Below are positions 61,116-64,000 of a stretch of DNA of 64,000 nucleotides, in pieces. Below the pieces are notes generated by a model. That model made no database searches. It was not told the origin of the DNA and was given only the letters and a program-made list of their open reading frames with translations. The stretch is taken from positions 93,576-157,575 of the forward strand of contig JAAEMX010000430.1 of assembly GCA_024225035.1 (NCBI GenBank), read 5' to 3'. The first letter of the stretch is position 1. Every line of letters begins with the position of its first letter. A program made the translations under genes and the position numbers. The stretch comes from Lentisphaerota bacterium. GTDB taxonomy: Bacteria; Verrucomicrobiota; Lentisphaeria; Victivallales; Victivallaceae.

Positions 61116-61640
61116 TCACCCATAACCAGCTTTAGCCCTGATTGCATCCCATGAAGGAGTTATACAATAAGCTTCCAATGGCTCGCCCCTGAGGACGTTA
61201 GGGTAAGCGGTGATAATATATAGCGGTCCTGTAAAGCTTGACTTTGGAGAACCAAGAACAATCGTAATCTTTTGTGCTTCTGAAGTAACTGGTTTATCAA
61301 GGGTAAGAACTCCTTGTTTTTTCCTGCCGCTTACAGCAATCATCCCGGATGAATAATCTCTGAAATAATCTACGGGGCCTGTTAATACAACTTTTTGTGA
61401 TAACCCCAAACGTTTTCCAACCTCCGAAGTACAATAATCAAGAATTCCCAAAGCCTCCTGACCTATCCTCGAGTTCAGCAAAAGAGTAACTGCTTGGATT
61501 TGATCGGAAGCTTTTTTCCCTCCATCAAAACCTGTTCTTACCAGTTTTCCTCTCCTGATCTCATTTGAAATTCTGCCTGCTAAACCTTGAGCACCCAACT
61601 GCTGGTGTCTTGCTATTGCATGGCCTTGTGAGCCGCTCAA
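61116..61640 (-). CDS. Candidate orphan RNase-type toxin domain, start unclear
   Basis: The frame gives 174 residues from a TTG at 61640 and is open a further six codons upstream. GSQGHAIARHQQL (a GHAxxRH motif), the following RTGFDGGKKAS and a late GPLYIITAYPN recall, from memory, the BECR-fold RNase A-like or EndoU-like toxin tips of CDI/Rhs proteins, with catalytic His near the start. No secretion domain or immunity gene is attached. An ATG at 61704-61702 with GAGAGGGAA before it begins MASFKRSYSMSEIRI in a different frame and would join this one if one base near 61657-61661 were extra. So the true gene may be 61116-61704 with a shift. Confidence 0.5.
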   Translation of the reverse strand: MSGSQGHAIARHQQLGAQGLAGRISNEIRRGKLVRTGFDGGKKASDQIQAVTLLLNSRIGQEALGILDYCTSEVGKRLGLSQKVVLTGPVDYFRDYSSGMIAVSGRKKQGVLTLDKPVTSEAQKITIVLGSPKSSFTGPLYIITAYPNVLRGEPLEAYCITPSWDAIRAKAGYG

Positions 61641-61969
61641 ATCTTTTATCAGCTCAGCTTATTCTTATCTCACTCATCGAATAAGAACGTTTAAATGATG
61701 CCATATTCCCTCTCAGTTATTACAGATTTTAAATAATAATACAATTTATAAAAAATAAGACCTTATAATATTGATTTTTGTTCCAGTATCTAAGAATAAA
61801 ACAGCTTAAGAGATTAACTATTAGAATAATACTACATTCTCCAACATGCACCAACAATTAATCGTATACAATAATACAGAATTTATTAATTATTAACACT
61901 TTACTTTTTATTATATCAGAATTATTATAATTACTAGCAATTCGAAACTTTGAGACTCAGGGAACATAA
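61641..61969. other. Intergenic region
   Basis: 329 AT-rich bases. The left edge (61654-61704) probably encodes the true start of the toxin-like gene on the minus strand. The remainder, with several long A/T runs (for example 61879-61935), is presumably the divergent promoter region for the toxin-like and M42 genes; I see no clear -35/-10 pair or dyad. Confidence 0.4.
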
Positions 61970-63025
61970 ATGGAAAAAATAGAAGCAGAATTTATAGAGG
62001 TTTTATCAAATTTATTAAAAATTCCAGCTCCTGCAGGATATGAGCAGGAAATAAGGAAAGTAATAATTGATTACGTAGCCCAGGCCGGTTTTGAATACGA
62101 AGTTGACCCAGCTGGCAATTTGTTAGTCAAAATCAGCGGCAAAAACAATGATGGGCCGCTAACTGTTATGGCTGCCCATATGGATGAAATCGGAATGGTG
62201 GTAACCGACATAGAGCCTGACGGGAAACTCAGAGTAATAAATTCGGGCGGACTTGCAGCTGTAAAAACTGGTGAACGCCCAGTGGAGATTATATCCGACA
62301 AAGGCACTAATATCGTTGGTATTTTCTCAATGGGTTCAGCACATCGTCAAGACGCAAGAGAAGGGAAATGGGCCCTCGGTTGGAACGATGTCAGGATTAT
62401 TACCGGTTTATCTCCGGAGCAGCTGAAGAAAAAAGGAATACGCGTTGGTTCACCAGCCGTACCTGTCGAATCAGATCGTGGTCCTCATATCTTCGGCGAT
62501 GAGAGCGACCCGATGATAGCCGCATGGACATTTGACGACCGCGGTGGAGTTGCCATGTTGCTGCAAGCTCTCAAGCAACTGAAAGAAACTTCATTTAAGC
62601 CTGAGAATCCATTAATAATTGCCTTTACAGTGCATGAAGAAGGCGGCTGTCACGGAGCAAAAGTACTTGCTGACCGACTGCATCCATGGCGCTTTATAGC
62701 TGTAGACGGATGCCCGGTACTAGAACAATCGCAGACACTTGACGGTCGCCCGGGGTGCTGGAGCAAAGACATGCTGACAAATTATGACCGGGAACTTCTG
62801 GGTCTCTTCTCCGATGCCGCAGAAGATGTAAATACTGATTTACAATATATGGTCTATTCGAGCGCGGCTTCTGATGCAAGTGCTGTCTATAATGCTGGAA
62901 ATGCTGACAGGGTTGGATTTATTGGTCACGTCAGAACCAACAGCCACGGGTTTGAAACCGCAAGGCTCAGCGTCTTTTCTAATGCTTTAGCTCTTATTGT
63001 AAAATTCATTGAAAAAAACTGCTGA
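61970..63025 (+). CDS. M42 family metallo-aminopeptidase
   Basis: 351-residue dinuclear aminopeptidase, distinct from the one at 20676. Ligands read as His70 and Asp72 (AAHMDEIGMV), Asp190 (TFDDRGGVA), Glu223 and Glu224 (VHEEGGCHGA), Asp246 (AVDGCPVLE) and His326 (RTNSHGFE). AGGGAA precedes the ATG. It has 35 extra residues around 115-150 relative to short members (SAHRQDAREGKWALGWNDV), and a Cys-containing lid. Substrate preference cannot be inferred. Single gene; the 211 bases after it contain no clear terminator. Confidence 0.9.
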   Translation: MEKIEAEFIEVLSNLLKIPAPAGYEQEIRKVIIDYVAQAGFEYEVDPAGNLLVKISGKNNDGPLTVMAAHMDEIGMVVTDIEPDGKLRVINSGGLAAVKTGERPVEIISDKGTNIVGIFSMGSAHRQDAREGKWALGWNDVRIITGLSPEQLKKKGIRVGSPAVPVESDRGPHIFGDESDPMIAAWTFDDRGGVAMLLQALKQLKETSFKPENPLIIAFTVHEEGGCHGAKVLADRLHPWRFIAVDGCPVLEQSQTLDGRPGCWSKDMLTNYDRELLGLFSDAAEDVNTDLQYMVYSSAASDASAVYNAGNADRVGFIGHVRTNSHGFETARLSVFSNALALIVKFIEKNC

Positions 63026-63236
63026 CATCCGGTTTTAACAACATAGAGTACACCACAAAAAATATCATACAGATCGAGCTTGCGGGGTTTGGTCTTTTTT
63101 CTCGCTTCTTCAATAATTGAACGAAGTTATTCAAACTGAATACGGGAGATGTCACTTGGATAACTTTTACGCATTAAATATTTCCAGCAAGTTAAAGGTT
63201 AATACAGAAATATTGATATAATGCCTTCTGCTAATA

Positions 63237-63685
63237 TTACCAACTTTTAAATGATTTTAAACAGGTTTTAAGAATTTCTACAGCCTCACCCTCATCTCTT
63301 TCTTGGGCTATATCTAATGCAGTTTTTCCATTTTTATTTTTTACGTTTAAAACGTTAAAATAATAACTGCAAGTCCTTGTATCAAATCTTCCGCATGCAA
63401 GTTTTTCTATGAACCGATAATTACCAAACCGACATGCTATATGTAACGGCGTATCCCCATTTGCGTCAGTATATCGAGGATTTGCGTCATAGTAGATGAG
63501 CTGGTTCAACATATCCATGGTGCCCAATTTTGCAGTAGTGTGCAGCGGGGTTCTGTAATTACGTTTCTCACGAGAGTTAATATCAGCTCCGGCGTTAATT
63601 AAAATTTTGATCATTTTAGGTTCTCCGGAGAAGATAGCATAATGTAGAAGCAGGTAGTAATAATCGTAATTTTTTACGTTATTAT
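63237..63685 (-). pseudogene. Ankyrin-repeat protein, C-terminal part of frameshifted gene
   Basis: Second part of the gene whose start is at 63967. It has ankyrin repeats with the TPLH motif: RNYRTPLHTTAKLGTMDML and NGDTPLHIACRFGNYRFIEKL, a partial repeat before them (LLLHYAIFSGEPKMIKILI, NAGADIN), and a last one ending NGKTALDIAQERDEG. The frame is open upstream through NNNVKNYDYYYLLLHYA, which joins the first part if one A is added to the A7 run (T7 at 63701-63707). An internal ATG at 63614 has no ribosome site. Ankyrin proteins act in protein binding; the partner is unknown. Confidence 0.75.
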
Positions 63686-63967
63686 TTAAAAAACAAGTAA
63701 TTTTTTTAAAATATTAATCTGTCCCGCTCTGCAGACAATTAGTATTAAACGAGTACTCTTAATGTCGTATTTTCTAATAATATAGTTAAGTGTTTCTGCT
63801 GAAATAGCATCTAAATCAACTTTATATATATAGCTGTTTAACCTTTCCAGAGAGTTTTTTATGAGTTTATAGTAGTCATCGTTTTTATCGACGTTTTTTG
63901 AAGGGGTATTATTAGAATAGTGATATACACTTGGATTAAATGTGATTTTTTTGCCTTTCAATAACAT
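63686..63967 (-). pseudogene. Ankyrin-repeat protein, N-terminal part of frameshifted gene
   Basis: First part (about 93 codons) of an ankyrin-repeat gene. The ATG at 63967-63965 has AGGAAG 5 bases upstream and begins MLLKGKKITFNPSVYHYSNN. The last repeat-like helices (LILIVCRAGQINILKKL) break off at a stop three codons beyond the A7 run at 63701-63707 (plus-strand T7). Restoring one A leads to the second part. The combined protein would have about 245 residues. No signal peptide. Confidence 0.7.
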
Positions 63968-64000
63968 TTTTTCTTCCTGCAAAAACAGTCGTAAATAATC

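Noticed and set aside
1..64000. Mobile element, prophage, CRISPR or rRNA content
   Set aside because: No transposase, integrase, phage structural gene, regularly spaced repeat array or rRNA-like stretch was recognised on either strand.

Overview
The window is a compact, AT-rich (roughly 40% G+C by eye) bacterial chromosome segment with about 55 protein genes on both strands, short intergenic gaps and many 4-bp ATGA-type gene overlaps. No rRNA, recognisable tRNA, CRISPR array, insertion sequence, integrase or phage gene was seen. A trimeric electron-bifurcating-type [FeFe] hydrogenase, a 2-hydroxyacyl-CoA dehydratase/activase fusion and an iron-type alcohol dehydrogenase point to an anaerobic fermenter. 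An AsmA/YdbH-like giant protein, LepB with a large periplasmic insert, and the lysA-dapF diaminopimelate pathway point to a Gram-negative cell. My best guess is the PVC superphylum (Lentisphaerota/Verrucomicrobiota-like); this is inference from gene content, not a phylogenetic result.

Layout. 1-3004: a truncated xylose isomerase gene, a divergent AraC regulator and an iron alcohol dehydrogenase. 3229-12587: a stress and metal island, all on the minus strand, with a protein carrying a FYVE-like zinc finger, a secreted phytochelatin-synthase-like peptidase, SigZ and ArsM, catalase with a Fur-type regulator and a DUF3793 protein, then a DUF2157/GDYXXLXY membrane pair. 13027-17178: the hydCBA hydrogenase operon with its own terminator. 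17306-32179: mixed genes, including a HAD phosphatase, a secreted lysozyme-like protein, a possible Stv-like orphan domain behind a three-half-site operator-like repeat, an M42 peptidase, a Ste24 protease, a frameshifted AsmA-like protein, a PurN-like formyltransferase, an ABC-2 permease and a beta-lactamase-fold hydrolase. 32476-44423: lepA-lepB, two metallo-beta-lactamase-fold proteins, a hybrid histidine kinase that has lost both phospho-accepting residues, a Ser/Thr kinase, and rpoN overlapping an STT3-like membrane protein. 44607-50544: dehydratase fusion, cupin, lysA, dapF and a frameshifted polysaccharide pyruvyl transferase.

The most coherent and interesting block is 50780-60120, eight consecutive plus-strand genes: CorA, Ppx/GppA-HD, Ppk1, a phosphofructokinase with an atypical nucleotide-site motif, a Nudix hydrolase, a CYTH triphosphatase, a CHAD-domain protein and a ParA-type ATPase overlapping the CHAD gene by 4 bp. 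Together they look like a polyphosphate module: synthesis, degradation, Mg2+ supply, a granule-binding CHAD protein, and possibly ParA-driven granule positioning. The window ends with a gentisate-dioxygenase-like bicupin, a candidate orphan toxin domain, a second M42 peptidase and a frameshifted ankyrin-repeat protein.

Four genes look broken by single-base shifts, three of them at homopolymer runs (T5 at 24447, C4 at 50052, T7 at 63701). Assembly error is at least as likely as true inactivation for these.
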